Source: Candidatus Schekmanbacteria bacterium (GTDB taxonomy: Bacteria > Schekmanbacteria > GWA2-38-11 > J061). From it: 24,510 nt of DNA. The DNA is taken from the NCBI GenBank assembly GCA_003695725.1, contig RFHX01000160.1, positions 1-24,510 on the forward strand, given 5' to 3'. The notes beneath the pieces were generated by a model. That model was not told the DNA's origin. It searched no databases and saw nothing but the letters and a program-made list of their open reading frames with translations. The position numbers and the translations under genes are program-made. Below, one piece after another: positions 8,033 to 15,642 of the stretch (position 1 is the first letter of the stretch; the number at the start of each line of letters is the position of its first letter).

Positions 8033-9125
8033 TGAGAGGGGAAAATCGGATAAATTAATACTTTTTACAGCCCTTCTGCTTTCTGGGATTGGAGCTATAA
8101 TGGTTTACAGCGCAAGTGCCATTATGTCACTTGAAAAATTTTCAGACCCCTATTTCTATTTCAAAAAGCAGCTGCTCGCAATCATCATAGGGACAATTTT
8201 GATGGTTTGCGCAATGAATTTCAATTACAAAAAATATTACAAGTTAGCAATTCCTTCGCTTATGTTTGCAATAGTGCTTCTTATTCTTGTTTTTATACCC
8301 GGAATTAACGAGACAGCAAAAGGTGCAACACGATGGATAGCTTATAAGTCTTTAAGATTTCAACCTGCCGAATTTATGAAATTTGCTCTTATTCTTTATG
8401 CGGCAAGATATATTTCCAAAAAAGGAGATAAATTGAGCGATTTTACGAAAGGAATCCTACCTTTATCAATAGTATTTGGCATTGTAGCAGTTCTGATTAT
8501 GAAACAACCGGATTTTGGGACAGTAATGATAATGGCTATTGTACTCCTCATTATGCTGTTTATTGGCGGTATGAATTTAAAATATCTCTTTAGTCTTATG
8601 GCAGTTATAACTCCGATGGCTATTTTTGCAGTGCTTTCTGAGCCATACAGAATGAAACGAATCACTGCTTTTTTGAATCCATGGGAATATCCTCGTGATT
8701 CAGGATTTCAGCTTATTCAATCTTTATATGCCTTTGGAAGAGGAGGAATTTTTGGTGTTGGTTTTGGAGAAAGCCGCGAGAAACTCTTTTATCTTCCCGA
8801 ACCTCATAATGATTTTATTCTTTCAGTTGTAGGAGAGGAGATTGGAATGCTTGGTGTCATCACAATAGTGGGACTCTTTTTCATCTATGTCTATCGGGGA
8901 TTTAAAGTTGCAATGAATGTAGATGATACATTTGGAGCTATGTTGTCTGCTGGAATAGTTTCTCTCATTGGGATTCAAGGACTAATTAATATGGCAGTAG
9001 CATTGGGGTTGTTTCCAACAAAAGGTATAACACTGCCTTTTATAAGTTATGGCGGTTCATCGATGATTTTTATGATGTTTTTAACCGGTGTCCTTCTCAA
9101 TATTTCAGAAAATGCAAGAAGATAA
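8022..9125 (+). CDS. ftsW: Septal peptidoglycan polymerase FtsW
   Basis: FtsW is the SEDS-family glycosyltransferase that polymerises lipid II at the septum with FtsI. The 367-residue, strongly hydrophobic protein has about ten predicted transmembrane helices. Family motifs are visible: GATRWI followed by FQPAEFMKFALILYAA, KQPDFGT, the extracellular-loop segment GRGGIFGVGFGESREKLFYLPEPHNDFI, GEEIGMLG, and PFISYGGSSMIF near the C-terminus. The PEPHNDFI form and its position between murD and murG favour FtsW over RodA or SpoVE. The ATG at 8022 lies inside the end of murD and has GAGGAAA at 8011-8017 as ribosome binding site. Its end overlaps murG by 14 bases. Confidence 0.95.
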   Translation: MKIDERGKSDKLILFTALLLSGIGAIMVYSASAIMSLEKFSDPYFYFKKQLLAIIIGTILMVCAMNFNYKKYYKLAIPSLMFAIVLLILVFIPGINETAKGATRWIAYKSLRFQPAEFMKFALILYAARYISKKGDKLSDFTKGILPLSIVFGIVAVLIMKQPDFGTVMIMAIVLLIMLFIGGMNLKYLFSLMAVITPMAIFAVLSEPYRMKRITAFLNPWEYPRDSGFQLIQSLYAFGRGGIFGVGFGESREKLFYLPEPHNDFILSVVGEEIGMLGVITIVGLFFIYVYRGFKVAMNVDDTFGAMLSAGIVSLIGIQGLINMAVALGLFPTKGITLPFISYGGSSMIFMMFLTGVLLNISENARR

Positions 9126-10227
9126 TGTAAAAGCTCTCATCGCAGGCGGCGGAACAGGAGGACACATTTATGCGGGAATAGCAATTGCAGAGGAGATAAA
9201 AGAAAGATGGAAGGGAGCAAAAATACTTTTCGTGGGTGCAAAAAGAGGGCTGGAATCAAAGATTCTTCCATCAACTGGAATAGATTTTGAGCTTATAGAT
9301 TCATTAGGAATAAAAGGGAAAAACTTTAAAGAGATGGTAAGGGGAATAAAACAGATTCCTGTTAGCATTATGGATTCAATAAAAATTTTGAGGACTTTCA
9401 AGCCAAATTTTGCTGTAGGAGTGGGTGGATATAGCTCAGGTCCTACAATTGTATCTGCTTGGATTTTAGGAATTCCCTCTATCATACTTGAACAGAATCT
9501 TTATCCGGGGACGACAAATAGAATACTTGGAGGATTTGCGAAATTTATAGCTGTAAATTTCAGAGATTCACAAAGGTATTTTCCCAAAAGGAAGACAATA
9601 TGTGTAGGCAATCCGGTGAGGAAGAATCTTCTCAAGATATCACGAGAAGAAGCGCTTAAAAAGTGGGATTTAGACATCAATCTTTTTACTCTTTTTGTTT
9701 TCGGTGGAAGCCAAGGTGCAAAATGCTTTAATGACCTAATGCCTGCAGTTTGTTCCCTTTTGGAAAAAGCTGGTAAGAAAATTCAGATAATACATCAAAC
9801 CGGTGAAAGTGATTTTGAAAGAGTAAAAAAACTCTATGAAGAAAGGAAACTATCAAATGTAGTAATAAAATCTTTCATAACGGATATGGGCGATGCCTAT
9901 AGCGCAGCAGATATCGTTATTTCACGGGCAGGTGCTACAACATTGAGCGAGCTATGTTCTTGTGCAAAAGCTTCCCTATTGATTCCCTTCCCCTATGCAA
10001 CAAACAACCATCAGGAATATAATGCTCTTTATATGCAAAAAGAGGGGGCAAGCATTATGGTAAGGGAAAGGGAGGCAACGCCTGAGAGGATTTCACAACA
10101 TATTGCTGAGCTTATGGAAGATAGAGGAAGAATCAGGAAAATGGAAGAGAATGCAAAAAAACTTGATAGGCCAAATGCGGCAAGAGAGATAGTTGAACTG
10201 TGTAGATCATTAATAGGACAAAGATAA
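9112..10227 (+). CDS. murG: UDP-GlcNAc:lipid I N-acetylglucosaminyltransferase MurG
   Basis: MurG transfers GlcNAc onto lipid I to make lipid II at the inner face of the membrane. From the ATG at 9112 it has 371 residues with two Rossmann-like domains (GT-B fold). The motifs are GGGTGGHIYAGIAIAEE near the N-terminus, GGYSSGP, EQNLYPGTTNR, GGSQGA, HQTGE and the UDP-GlcNAc-binding SRAGATTLSEL. An in-frame GTG at 9088 would add eight residues deep inside ftsW and is less likely, because family members start just before the glycine-rich loop. Lipid I, its substrate, needs MraY, which is not encoded in the window. The murC ATG begins at the base after the murG stop. Confidence 0.96.
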   Translation: MQEDNVKALIAGGGTGGHIYAGIAIAEEIKERWKGAKILFVGAKRGLESKILPSTGIDFELIDSLGIKGKNFKEMVRGIKQIPVSIMDSIKILRTFKPNFAVGVGGYSSGPTIVSAWILGIPSIILEQNLYPGTTNRILGGFAKFIAVNFRDSQRYFPKRKTICVGNPVRKNLLKISREEALKKWDLDINLFTLFVFGGSQGAKCFNDLMPAVCSLLEKAGKKIQIIHQTGESDFERVKKLYEERKLSNVVIKSFITDMGDAYSAADIVISRAGATTLSELCSCAKASLLIPFPYATNNHQEYNALYMQKEGASIMVREREATPERISQHIAELMEDRGRIRKMEENAKKLDRPNAAREIVELCRSLIGQR

Positions 10228-11592
10228 ATGTATAAGAAGAACTTGAAAATACATTTTGTTGGAATTGGCGGAATCGGAATGAGCGGGATAGCTGAGCTTT
10301 TGATTAATCTCGGCTATCAAATTTCTGGCTCAGATATAAGGAGAAGTCCTACAACTGATAGATTAAAAAAGCTTGGAACCAAGATATTTTTGAAACACAG
10401 GGCAGAGAATGTAGAGGGAAGCGATCTCGTTGTCATAAGTTCTGCCATAAAAGAGAACAATCCTGAACTCATTGCTGCAAAGGAGAAAAAAATAACAGTT
10501 TTGAAAAGGGCAGAAATGCTGGCTGAATTGATGAGAATGAAATACAGCATAGCAGTTTCCGGCTCACATGGAAAGACTACGACAACCTCTTTGATTGCCG
10601 CTGTCTTAGAAAAGGGAGGGAAAGATCCGACAGCCATTATAGGAGGTAAACTTTTAAGCACAGGGAAAAATGCAGAGTTAGGACAGGGTGAATTCATAGT
10701 TGCAGAAACTGACGAAAGTGACGGCACTTTTTTACGGGTCAATCCATCAATTGCTGTTGTAACCAATATAGACAAGGAACATCTTGATTTTTACGGAAGT
10801 GAAGAAAATTTAAAGGAAAGCTTCACTCAATTCATAAATAAAGTGCCATTCTATGGCGCTGCCGTGGTTTGCATAGATGATGAAAATATACAAGAGATTA
10901 TTCCGTCCATTGAAAAGAGAATGATTACTTATGGATTCAACTCGCAAGCTGATTACAGTGCAGAGATTAAGGAAGTAAATAATTTTTCTACATACTTCGA
11001 GCTTTTTGAAAAAGGCGATAAGAAAGCAAAACTGAAAATTAATTTATCAGGCAAACATAATGTTTTAGATGCTCTCGCGGCAATTGCTGTTGGTCGGGAA
11101 TTGGATATACCGTTGAAGAGAATTGTTGAGGCGCTTGAAGGATTTGAAGGCATAGAAAGACGTTTTCAGAAAAAAGGAGAAAAAAGAAAGATTATCGTTG
11201 TTGACGACTATGGACATCATCCAAATGAAATTAAAGCAACCTTGTCGGCAGCAAGGAAGATGTGGAAGGGAAAAATTGGAGTCCTTTTTCAACCTCACCG
11301 CTATTCGAGGACATCATTACTTTTGGAAGACTTTTATAAAGCATTTTATGACTGCGATATTCTTGTTGTCACCGATATTTATCCTGCAGGCGAATCGCCT
11401 ATTGAGGGAATAAGCGCAGAAAAGATAGCAGAAGGAATAAAAAGTCACGGGCACAAAAATGTGGCTTATATAAAAGACAAGAAAGAGATTATTTCATTCT
11501 TTTCCAAGGCGCTGAGTGAAGGGGATATGTTTATAACATTAGGCGCTGGAAATGTCTATGAAGTAGGAGAGGAATTTTTAAAAGGAAAATGA
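10228..11592 (+). CDS. murC: UDP-MurNAc:L-alanine ligase MurC
   Basis: MurC starts the peptide stem by ATP-dependent addition of L-alanine to UDP-MurNAc. The 454-residue protein has the N-terminal HFVGIGGIGMSGIAELL, the P-loop GSHGKTTTT, TNIDKEHLDFYGS in the central domain, and the diagnostic C-terminal DDYGHHPNEIKATL with QPHRYSRT. Length is normal. The ATG directly abuts the murG TAA, with AGGACAAAG upstream as a plausible ribosome binding site. Its TGA stop overlaps the murB ATG in ATGA (11589-11592). The product of murB is the substrate of MurC, so the adjacent overlapping genes catalyse consecutive steps. Confidence 0.97.
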   Translation: MYKKNLKIHFVGIGGIGMSGIAELLINLGYQISGSDIRRSPTTDRLKKLGTKIFLKHRAENVEGSDLVVISSAIKENNPELIAAKEKKITVLKRAEMLAELMRMKYSIAVSGSHGKTTTTSLIAAVLEKGGKDPTAIIGGKLLSTGKNAELGQGEFIVAETDESDGTFLRVNPSIAVVTNIDKEHLDFYGSEENLKESFTQFINKVPFYGAAVVCIDDENIQEIIPSIEKRMITYGFNSQADYSAEIKEVNNFSTYFELFEKGDKKAKLKINLSGKHNVLDALAAIAVGRELDIPLKRIVEALEGFEGIERRFQKKGEKRKIIVVDDYGHHPNEIKATLSAARKMWKGKIGVLFQPHRYSRTSLLLEDFYKAFYDCDILVVTDIYPAGESPIEGISAEKIAEGIKSHGHKNVAYIKDKKEIISFFSKALSEGDMFITLGAGNVYEVGEEFLKGK

Positions 11593-12539
11593 GATTAAAC
11601 TTGGTTAGAGAAGAATTTCATAAAGATTTTGCTGAAGTTTTTGAAGGGCGAGCATTGTTCAATGCTTCTGCATCGAATTTTACCACATTCAGAACAGGAG
11701 GCCCAATTTCAGTGGTGCTTTTTCCATCAAATGAAGATGAGATAAAGAAAGCTTTGGAGCTTTGCGACAAATGGAGGTTGGAATTTATTGCTTTGGGCAG
11801 CGGTTCGAATGTTCTTTTTTCAGATAAAGGGTTTGGCGGAGTTGTCATTGTACTGTCAGAATGTTTCAACAGGTTTTCATATGAATCAGAAATTGGCAAC
11901 GATGTTTATGTATCGGCACAGGCAGGCGCATTTCTACCAAAGATGGTTTCGGAATTTGCAAAGAAAAACATTGGAGGAATTGAGTGGGCATGCGGAATAC
12001 CGGGCACTGTGGGTGGTGCTGTTGTCGGCAATGCAGGAAGTTTCGGCTATTCCATAATGACGAATGTCGAAAATGCAAAAGTAATAAAAAAGAGCGGCAA
12101 GATACATTTGATTGAGGCAAGTGAAATAGAATCCGGCTATAGATTTTCTTCAATTGGACAAGACGAAATAATCACTAATATAACGCTGAAATTGACAAGA
12201 ATTGGAGAAGGAGAAGGTGAAAAGAAGATTGAAGAATATAGAGAAAGAAGAAAAAGGACGCAACCCTATTTGGCTCAATCAGCAGGGTGTATCTTCAAAA
12301 ATACTGAAAAGATTTCAGCAGGAAGATTAATCGATGAATGCGGGCTAAAAGGGAAAAGAGTAGGTGATGCAGAAGTTTCTTCAAAACATGCAAATTTTAT
12401 TATCAACAAGGGTAATGCAACTTCCACGAATATATTGGATTTAATGAAGGAGATAAGGGAAGAAGTTTATAGAAAAAAAGGAATAATGCTTGAGCCAGAA
12501 ATAAAGGTGATAGGAGAAGAAATAGAGTGGAAGAACTAA
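11589..12539 (+). CDS. murB: UDP-N-acetylenolpyruvoylglucosamine reductase MurB
   Basis: MurB is an FAD enzyme that reduces UDP-GlcNAc-enolpyruvate to UDP-MurNAc with NADPH. The 316-residue protein has FRTGG, the FAD-binding LGSGSNVLFSDKGFGG (about 69-84), IEWACGIPGTVGGAVVGNAG (131-150), GYRFSS (183-188) and the C-terminal SSKHANFIINKGNAT. The compact C-terminal domain fits the type II MurB class. At the proton-donor position, usually Ser in GS(V/A)F, this protein has Cys: SAGCIFKN with C234. A Glu in LEPE (303 or 305) near the C-terminus matches the second catalytic residue. AAAGGAAA precedes the ATG. Its end overlaps ddl by 13 bases. Confidence 0.95.
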   Translation: MRLNLVREEFHKDFAEVFEGRALFNASASNFTTFRTGGPISVVLFPSNEDEIKKALELCDKWRLEFIALGSGSNVLFSDKGFGGVVIVLSECFNRFSYESEIGNDVYVSAQAGAFLPKMVSEFAKKNIGGIEWACGIPGTVGGAVVGNAGSFGYSIMTNVENAKVIKKSGKIHLIEASEIESGYRFSSIGQDEIITNITLKLTRIGEGEGEKKIEEYRERRKRTQPYLAQSAGCIFKNTEKISAGRLIDECGLKGKRVGDAEVSSKHANFIINKGNATSTNILDLMKEIREEVYRKKGIMLEPEIKVIGEEIEWKN

Positions 12540-13471
12540 CAATAAAAGATAAAAAAGTGGGCGTCCTTATGGGAGGCAATTCGCCTGAAAGAGAAATTTC
12601 CTTGAAAACAGGAAAAGCAGTTTTGGATTCCCTTCTGAGACAAAAGATTGAAGCTGTTGCGATTGACCCTGCAGAAACTTTCATTGAGAAGATAAAAGAA
12701 GAAAAAATAGATGTAGCCTTTTTGGCACTTCATGGAGAAGGTGGAGAAGACGGAGTTATACAGGGTTTTTTCGAAACAGTAGGTATTCCCTATACAGGAA
12801 GTGGAGTTTTATCGAGTGCAATAGCAATGGACAAAGATATATCGAAAATCATTTTTCAGGCATCAGGGATACCTACTCCTGAGTATTTGGCTATTAGAAC
12901 TGAAATGAAGAATTCAGTGGAGGAAATAGTAAAAAAAAAATTTACCTGTCCTCTTGTTGTAAAACCGGCTTCTGGTGGTTCTACAATAGGAATAACGATA
13001 GTTCGAGATATGAGAATGCTTAGAGAAACAATAGAAGAAGCTTTCAAATATGATGAAAAGATTATCGTTGAAGAATTTATAGAGGGACGAGACCTAACGG
13101 TGGGAGTGCTTTTTGGGAAAGCATTGCCTGTAATAGAAATAAAGCCAAAAAGCGGATTCTATGATTATGAGGCAAAATATAAGAAAGGAATGACAGAATA
13201 TCTATGTCCTGCTCCACTTTCTAAAGAAGAGGAGGAAAAATGCGCCAAATATGCCCAGATGGCAGTTGAAGCACTTAGCTGTAAAGGTGCGCCGAGGGTT
13301 GATTTGAGAATTGACAAAGACGGACAACTCTTTGTCTTAGAAGTGAATACGATTCCGGGAATGACGGAAACAAGCCTTTTACCTATGGCTGCGGCAAAGG
13401 TGGGAATTGATTTTGATTCCCTTGTTTTAAAAATTTTGGAGGAAGCTTGTGAGAAGAGTAAAAAGAAGTAG
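12527..13471 (+). CDS. ddl: D-alanine:D-alanine ligase Ddl
   Basis: Ddl makes the D-Ala-D-Ala dipeptide used by MurF. The 314-residue protein is an ATP-grasp enzyme with GVLMGGNSPEREISL at the N-terminus (the Glu of ERE contacts the first D-Ala), ALHGEGGEDG, TGSGVLSSAIAMDK, VKPASGGSTIGI, EEFIEGRDLTVGV, TEYLCPAPL and the metal-binding FLEVNTIPGMT. The Tyr in the omega-loop region (TEYLCP) fits D-Ala-D-Ala rather than D-Ala-D-Lac synthesis. The start is a GTG at 12527 inside murB, with AGGAG at 12512-12516 ten bases upstream. Its last 23 bases overlap ftsQ. Ddl next to ftsQ is a common arrangement in proteobacterial dcw clusters. Confidence 0.96.
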   Translation: MEELTIKDKKVGVLMGGNSPEREISLKTGKAVLDSLLRQKIEAVAIDPAETFIEKIKEEKIDVAFLALHGEGGEDGVIQGFFETVGIPYTGSGVLSSAIAMDKDISKIIFQASGIPTPEYLAIRTEMKNSVEEIVKKKFTCPLVVKPASGGSTIGITIVRDMRMLRETIEEAFKYDEKIIVEEFIEGRDLTVGVLFGKALPVIEIKPKSGFYDYEAKYKKGMTEYLCPAPLSKEEEEKCAKYAQMAVEALSCKGAPRVDLRIDKDGQLFVLEVNTIPGMTETSLLPMAAAKVGIDFDSLVLKILEEACEKSKKK

Positions 13472-14315
13472 AACTCTTCGTGACCAGCGTGTCAACAAAA
13501 GGGTAAAACACACCGGAACAGCAAAAAGGAAGAAAAACACTATAGCTCAAAAGAGCATATTTTCCCTCAACATAATGCGTTATGCCGCAGTTCTCTTTTC
13601 CCTTTTCTTGGTTACTGTCTTTCTTAAAGAATATGTTGTTAATCTTGCCTCACTCGGTAAACCCACAATTTCTATAGAAGGGAATAATGTAATAGAAAAG
13701 AATAAGATTTTAAAAACCGCTGGAATTGAAGATAAAAATTTTCTCTTTATCAGCCCCCATAAGGTAGTTGAGGATTTAATGAAAATTCCTTGGATTAAAT
13801 CAGTTTATGTAAGGAAGAAACTTCCCAATTCAGTTTTTATAAGTATCCAGGAAAGAAAACCTTTTGCATGGCTTGAAAACAACGGACTAAAGCTGATTGA
13901 TGAAAATGGTGTAGTGCTCACTCCTCAAGAGGATGCCTCTGCACAGGAAAGAAAGGTGATAAAAGGATTTATATCTGACCGCAACTATACTGCAGGAGAA
14001 AAGGTGAAAGAAGAATTCCTATACGAAATAATAGCAATGCTAAAGGATATTAAAAATTACGCTCCATGGTTCTACAGTAGAATATCATTGCTTGATGTTT
14101 CTGATAAAGACAACGCTATCTTTGAAATGAAAGGATTACCCTGCAGAGTTTATTTAGGCAGGGGTAATGTACATGAAAAGATGGACAATTTCAAGAAAGT
14201 ACTTGAAGAAATTGATAACAATGAATTGGCTGATTTTGCTGTTTTTGACCTTAGATTCAAAGACAGAGTAGTTGCAAAACCAATAGAGAATGAAAATTCT
14301 TCGAAGAAAAGTTGA
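13449..14315 (+). CDS. ftsQ: Cell division protein FtsQ
   Basis: FtsQ (DivIB in Firmicutes) is a bitopic divisome protein that recruits FtsL and FtsB. The 288-residue protein has a strongly basic cytoplasmic N-terminus (about 1-36), one transmembrane helix (about 43-62), a POTRA domain starting near residue 73 with TISIEGNNVIEKNKILKTAG, and a beta-rich FtsQ domain with SVFISIQERKPFAWLE and a late FAVFDLRFKDRVV. The start is a GTG inside ddl; a strong GGAGGA at 13438-13443, five bases upstream, supports it. The divergent sequence, topology, POTRA domain and position before ftsA together make the call firm. A 92-base gap follows before ftsA. Confidence 0.93.
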   Translation: MRRVKRSRTLRDQRVNKRVKHTGTAKRKKNTIAQKSIFSLNIMRYAAVLFSLFLVTVFLKEYVVNLASLGKPTISIEGNNVIEKNKILKTAGIEDKNFLFISPHKVVEDLMKIPWIKSVYVRKKLPNSVFISIQERKPFAWLENNGLKLIDENGVVLTPQEDASAQERKVIKGFISDRNYTAGEKVKEEFLYEIIAMLKDIKNYAPWFYSRISLLDVSDKDNAIFEMKGLPCRVYLGRGNVHEKMDNFKKVLEEIDNNELADFAVFDLRFKDRVVAKPIENENSSKKS

Positions 14316-14367
14316 CAATAATCAAATGAATGAAAAGAAAAATGACTTCTATCATAACTTTTTGGGA

Positions 14368-14415
14368 ATGGGTAAAAAAATTAATCTTTATTATATTGGA
14401 GAGAGTTATGGGTAA
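14368..14415 (+). other. Possible 15-codon leader minicistron overlapping ftsA start
   Basis: An ATG at 14368 opens a short reading frame ([15 protein letters not shown]) that stops at 14413-14415, so it overlaps the ftsA start codon at 14408-14410 in another frame. Its first seven codons closely mirror those of ftsA (MGKKNNL): 14368-14388 and 14408-14428 agree at 19 of 21 positions. The only candidate Shine-Dalgarno, GGGA at 14364-14367, directly abuts the ATG and is probably too close. It could be a coupled leader peptide or merely a relic of a local duplication; translation is unproven. Confidence 0.25.
14398..14405 (+). promoter_or_regulatory. Ribosome binding site deciding the ftsA start
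   Basis: GGAGAGAG lies two bases before the ATG at 14408 (about 5-6 bases if the pairing core is GGAG). The in-frame ATG at 14330, which would add 26 mostly hydrophobic residues to FtsA, has no such signal. The downstream ATG also places the actin-fold phosphate-1 motif at the usual distance from the N-terminus. Confidence 0.7.
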
Positions 14416-15622
14416 AAAAAACAATCTTATAGCAGGGCTGGATATCGGCTCATCAAAGGTTTGCACCCTAATTGCGCATCTAAATGAAGAAGGAGGCTTC
14501 GAAATTATTGGTTATGGAGAAACTCCTTCAAAAGGTTTGAAAAATGGTGTCGTCGTCAACATTGAAAGCACTGTAGAGGCAATTCAAAAAGCAGTTGAAG
14601 ATGCAGAAGTGATGGCTGGTGAAGAAATCGACAATGTTATTGTAGCCATTGGAGGACCGCATATCAAGGGTCAGAGCAGTCATGGTCTTGTCATAATCAA
14701 TGACAAGGAGGTCAAGAAAAAGGACAAACAAAGGGTAATTGATAATGCTACGGCTGTTGCCATACCTCGCGATAAGGAGATCATTCATGTCATTCCACAG
14801 GAATATATAATTGATGATCAAGGCGGGATCAAAGATCCTGTAGGACTTGCAGGTGTGAGACTTGAAGCAAAGGTGCATATTGTAACTGGGGCAACAACTT
14901 CAATACAAAATGTAGTCAAAAGCTGCAACAAAGCCGGCTTGGAGATAGAAGAGATAGTTTTACAACAACTTGCTTCCGCAGAAGCCGTTCTTACCGAAGA
15001 CGAAAAAGAATTAGGAGTCGCTTTAATTGATATAGGAGCAGGAACCACTGATATCGCAATCTTTTATAATGGAAGCATAAAATTTTCATCTATGTTTGGT
15101 CTCGGAGGTGACCATATTACGAATGATATAGCAGTGGGTTTTCATATCTCTAAAAAAGAAGCGGAGAATATGAAAATTAAGCATGGCTGCGCCTGTTCAG
15201 AATTAGTCAAGAGTGATGAAATGGTAAAAGTCGAAAGATTGGGCGGCAATGAGAATGTACCAGTTTCCAAAAAGATTCTAAGCGAAATAATTGAACCGCG
15301 CGTAATGGAAATACTCTCTATTGCAAAGCAGGAAATAAAAAAATCAGGAGTGGGTGAATTAATAGCATCAGGCATTGTGCTTACAGGAGGGACGACACTT
15401 CTTGAGGGCATAGATAAAATAGCTCGTCAGGTATTTCCTGTGCCTGTAAGATTAGCTTCACCCGGAGATGTAGGCAGTGGAATAGTAGAAAAAGTAAAAA
15501 ACCCCGCTTATGCAACAGTGGTGGGGCTTTGTCTTTATGGGACAAAAATGGATAGAAATTATGCGGTTTCATCGAGCAGTTTTATGAAGAATGTTATTAA
15601 TTGGATACAAGAATTTGTATAA
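14408..15622 (+). CDS. ftsA: Cell division protein FtsA
   Basis: FtsA is the actin-like ATPase that tethers FtsZ filaments to the membrane and activates the divisome. From the ATG at 14408 it has 404 residues, the usual size. It has the actin-fold phosphate-1 motif [14 protein letters not shown] (about 10-23), the 1C SHS2-like domain (about 80-165), phosphate-2 [14 protein letters not shown], the adenosine motif [12 protein letters not shown], and a C-terminal amphipathic helix ending [13 protein letters not shown], which matches the membrane-targeting sequence. The gene starts after a 92-base spacer containing a near-copy of its own start region. A TTGACA at 14312-14317 has no convincing -10 partner. 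ftsZ follows 20 bases after the stop. Confidence 0.96.
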   Translation: MGKKNNLIAGLDIGSSKVCTLIAHLNEEGGFEIIGYGETPSKGLKNGVVVNIESTVEAIQKAVEDAEVMAGEEIDNVIVAIGGPHIKGQSSHGLVIINDKEVKKKDKQRVIDNATAVAIPRDKEIIHVIPQEYIIDDQGGIKDPVGLAGVRLEAKVHIVTGATTSIQNVVKSCNKAGLEIEEIVLQQLASAEAVLTEDEKELGVALIDIGAGTTDIAIFYNGSIKFSSMFGLGGDHITNDIAVGFHISKKEAENMKIKHGCACSELVKSDEMVKVERLGGNENVPVSKKILSEIIEPRVMEILSIAKQEIKKSGVGELIASGIVLTGGTTLLEGIDKIARQVFPVPVRLASPGDVGSGIVEKVKNPAYATVVGLCLYGTKMDRNYAVSSSSFMKNVINWIQEFV

Positions 15623-15627
15623 GAAGA

Positions 15628-15635
15628 AAGGGGGG
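15628..15635 (+). promoter_or_regulatory. Ribosome binding site deciding the ftsZ start
   Basis: AAGGGGGG lies seven bases before the ATG at 15643. This purine-rich signal selects that ATG over the in-frame TTG at 15601, which lies inside ftsA and would add 14 residues not expected in FtsZ. FtsZ is needed in high amount, so a strong site is plausible. Confidence 0.75.
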
Positions 15636-15642
15636 TAAATTA

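Noticed and set aside
10317-10775. Long minus-strand open frame (152 codons) opposite murC
   Set aside because: It lies wholly inside murC, which has all its family motifs; the translation resembles no known family and is a composition-driven shadow.
14312-14340. Promoter with TTGACA at 14312-14317 in front of ftsA
   Set aside because: No acceptable -10 hexamer lies 15-19 bases downstream; the hexamer also spans the ftsQ stop codon, so it may be chance.
14330-14407. Extended FtsA N-terminus of 26 mostly hydrophobic residues starting at the ATG at 14330
   Set aside because: No ribosome binding site precedes 14330, the extension is not expected in FtsA, and the ATG at 14408 has GGAGAGAG and gives the normal N-terminus.
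14363-14413. Additional TGGGA/TGGGT repeats upstream of ftsA as a second MraZ operator
   Set aside because: The copies at 14363, 14369 and 14409 are 6 and 40 bases apart, not 10, and the third is simply the ftsA start sequence.
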